Shown piece by piece: positions 12,615-12,698 of a stretch of DNA of 12,698 nucleotides. A program made the position numbers and the translations under genes. The DNA comes from Nanobdellota archaeon. GTDB taxonomy: Archaea; Nanobdellota; Nanobdellia; Woesearchaeales; GW2011-AR9. Where the stretch lies: NCBI GenBank assembly GCA_030695605.1, contig JAUYQE010000028.1, positions 1 to 12,698 on the forward strand, written 5' to 3'. The stretch's first letter is position 1, and every line of letters starts with the position of its first letter. Under the pieces are notes generated by a model. It did not search any database, was not told the origin of the DNA, and saw nothing but the letters and a program-made list of their open reading frames with translations.

Positions 12615-12698
12615 ATGGACGTCGACCGCATTCAACGGATAAACGCTTTGGCTTTGAACCTGATGAAGCAGGGATTAGCACAGGATCGTGAAGATGCC
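12615..12698 (+). CDS. Unknown protein, N-terminal 28 residues only (runs off right edge)
   Basis: The visible part is one charged, probably helical segment: MDVDRIQRINALALNLMKQG followed by LAQDREDA. The pattern RIQRINALALNLMKQGLA resembles short DPANN proteins of unknown function, but this is recollection and not a family assignment. There is no signal peptide. An AT-rich promoter lies upstream, and AGAGGAAAA about a dozen bases before the ATG could act as a weak ribosome-binding site. The frame stays open to the window end. Confidence 0.6.
   Translation, partial: MDVDRIQRINALALNLMKQGLAQDREDA

Noticed and set aside
1..12698. CRISPR array, transposase, integrase, prophage or toxin-antitoxin pair
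   Set aside because: No regular repeats, terminal inverted repeats or matching protein motifs were found on either strand.

Overview
The window looks like a piece of an archaeal chromosome, most likely from a DPANN-type lineage (Woesearchaeota or Pacearchaeota-like; the lineage is an inference). Support comes from a transcription factor B gene, the archaeal-only amidotransferase subunit GatD, a TrmB-family regulator, a PAC2-family protein, an archaeal lipobox lipoprotein, and TTTAAA-like TATA boxes about 25-30 bases upstream of most start codons, which implies mostly leaderless mRNAs. It is gene-dense, with no rRNA, CRISPR array, insertion sequence or prophage visible, and no gap over 300 bases without a gene.

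Layout. Positions 1-1931 (minus strand) hold the start of a nicotinate phosphoribosyltransferase, a 97-residue protein of unknown function and an RlmN/Cfr-like radical SAM enzyme. A compact divergent promoter separates these from a plus-strand TrmB-type regulator (2014-2754). A second minus-strand block (2817-6652) carries a PAC2 protein, a membrane-type HExxH protein, tRNA-Leu(GAG), a guanylate-kinase-like P-loop kinase, an alkyladenine DNA glycosylase and a small acidic protein. Next come a peptidase S51 (peptidase E) gene, a cysteine-rich lipoprotein and GatD (6735-9067). GatD is divergent from an AT-rich APH-type kinase (9123-10202), which meets a DHH phosphoesterase tail to tail with a 10-base overlap. 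TFB (11239-12204) is divergent from a 51-residue single-span membrane protein, and a last plus-strand gene runs off the right edge.

How it fits together. Most genes are housekeeping functions (NAD salvage, mis-acylated Glu-tRNA(Gln) conversion, base excision repair, general transcription, proteasome-linked PAC2) interleaved with small lineage-type proteins of unknown role. Nearly every gene appears to have its own TATA box, so long operons are unlikely. The exceptions are the lipoprotein directly behind gatD and perhaps the DHH gene behind TFB. I do not see one clear new multi-gene system. The best leads are individual proteins with altered catalytic or binding residues (radical SAM enzyme, guanylate-kinase-like protein), the membrane zincin, the small membrane and lipoprotein genes, and divergent promoters that seem to share one palindromic TATA element.
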